From UBA2108 sp963925495 (GTDB lineage Bacteria; Bacteroidota; Bacteroidia; Flavobacteriales_G; Salibacteraceae), in the NCBI GenBank assembly GCA_963925495.1, contig CAWUST010000016.1, forward strand, positions 16,408 through 80,407: a stretch of DNA of 64,000 nucleotides. The letters are read 5' to 3'. Positions 63,337-64,000 of the stretch are shown here, one piece after another (position 1 is the stretch's first letter; each line of letters begins with the position of its first letter). The position numbers and the translations under genes are program-made. The notes beneath the pieces were generated by a model, which saw only the letters and a program-made list of their open reading frames with translations, searched no databases and was not told where the DNA came from.

Positions 63337-64000
63337 ATGCCTTACATAGAATACAAAAAAGCTAAAATTCATTTTACCGATTCTGGAAAAGGAAGAACAG
63401 TTGTTTTGCTGCATGGATTCTTAGAATCATCAAACATGTGGGCGACATTTTTGCCTACACTTTCAAAAAAATATAGAGTAATAAATATTGACTTGCCTGG
63501 TCATGGAAAATCTGAATGTTTTGGATACGTTCATACCATGGGTGAAATGGCTAGGGCCGTCAAAGCCATTCTATCTCAATTAAAAATCAGGAAAGCTTCT
63601 TTTGTTGGACATTCTATGGGTGGTTATGTGGCTCTGTTTTTTGGGGATTTATTCCCGGATAATGTAAAGAGCATTTGTTTGTTTTTTAGTACGAGCTATG
63701 CCGATAGTTCCATAAAGAAAAAAGGAAGAAATCAAGCCATTGAAGTTGTAAAAAAGAATCACAAAAGTTTTATTCGAATTGCTTTTCCAATGTTGTTCCG
63801 ATCAAAGTTTCGAAAGTCATTAAAAACTGAAATTAAGAATGCTAAAAATGATGCTCTTTTGACGAGTAAACAAGGAATAATTGCGGCATTAGAAGGAATG
63901 AAACAGAGGCCTTCAAGAGAAATGCTTCTCAAGTTTGCCCCCTACCCCATTCATTTTATTTCTGGGAAACGGGATCCGGTAATTCCAGTTGAAACTGTTC
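63337..64000 (+). CDS. Alpha/beta hydrolase, truncated at the window end
   Basis: ATG 63337 opens a frame that stays open to the right edge (221 codons). It is an alpha/beta-hydrolase: oxyanion-hole motif LLHGFLESSNMW, the segment INIDLPGHGKSE, nucleophile elbow FVGHSMGGYVAL with the catalytic Ser, and near the edge FISGKRDPVIPVE with the likely catalytic Asp. The catalytic His lies beyond the window. The substrate is unknown; esterases and MenH-like enzymes share this plan. It begins 156 bases after the M24B peptidase gene. Confidence 0.88.
   Translation, partial: MPYIEYKKAKIHFTDSGKGRTVVLLHGFLESSNMWATFLPTLSKKYRVINIDLPGHGKSECFGYVHTMGEMARAVKAILSQLKIRKASFVGHSMGGYVALFFGDLFPDNVKSICLFFSTSYADSSIKKKGRNQAIEVVKKNHKSFIRIAFPMLFRSKFRKSLKTEIKNAKNDALLTSKQGIIAALEGMKQRPSREMLLKFAPYPIHFISGKRDPVIPVETV

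Overview
The window reads as a chromosomal stretch of a low-GC member of the Bacteroidota, most likely a Flavobacteriales-type bacterium. The evidence is gene content and signals: proteins with type IX secretion system (T9SS) C-terminal sorting domains, a PorP/SprF homologue beside a giant SprB-type adhesin, a GldH-like gliding lipoprotein, a diheme-type succinate dehydrogenase, and repeated Bacteroidota -7 boxes (TAnnTTTG). No rRNA, tRNA, CRISPR array, phage or insertion sequence was seen.

Layout. 1-9.2 kb: a partial gene, a Rossmann-fold oxidoreductase, a type A T9SS cargo protein, a decayed isochorismatase-family hydrolase, a tiny Lys/Cys-rich protein, an AsmA-like protein, a 23S-type pseudouridine synthase, and an overlapping hemH-pabB pair. 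9.3-22 kb: an SprB-like adhesin of 3928 residues with about 39 SprB-type repeats, followed by its SprF-like partner. 22-31 kb: aspartate kinase, a glycosyltransferase, a C1B peptidase/FtsX permease/rbfA operon, divergent from an MsbA-type exporter and a type A cargo protein. 30.6-33.2 kb: gldH-like gene with a long structured leader, preceded by an HPt protein and a sigma-54 activator. 33.4-54 kb: four more giant surface proteins sharing an N-terminal domain and type B sorting domain with the SprB-like protein, interrupted by ribE and an acyl-CoA carboxylase beta subunit. 54-64 kb: methionine sulfoxide reductase, an Ig-like lipoprotein, an omega-amidase/aminotransferase pair, sdhCAB, an M24B peptidase and a truncated alpha/beta hydrolase.

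The theme is the cell surface: nine proteins are T9SS cargo, gliding or adhesin-partner components, and much of the window codes for five related giant adhesin-like proteins. The housekeeping genes between them are ordinary.

The most interesting item is the roughly 360-nt non-coding leader upstream of the gldH-like gene. It holds two tandem stem-loops that share an outer stem and a 19-nt flank. Their inner stems differ by compensated base-pair changes, and their apical loops contain exactly complementary 7-mers (ACCCTAT / ATAGGGT), which suggests a kissing-loop RNA. A near-consensus promoter lies just upstream. Other notable items are a five-repeat super-repeat inside the SprB-like protein and a roughly 200-residue module nested inside a beta-sandwich repeat in four of the five adhesins.
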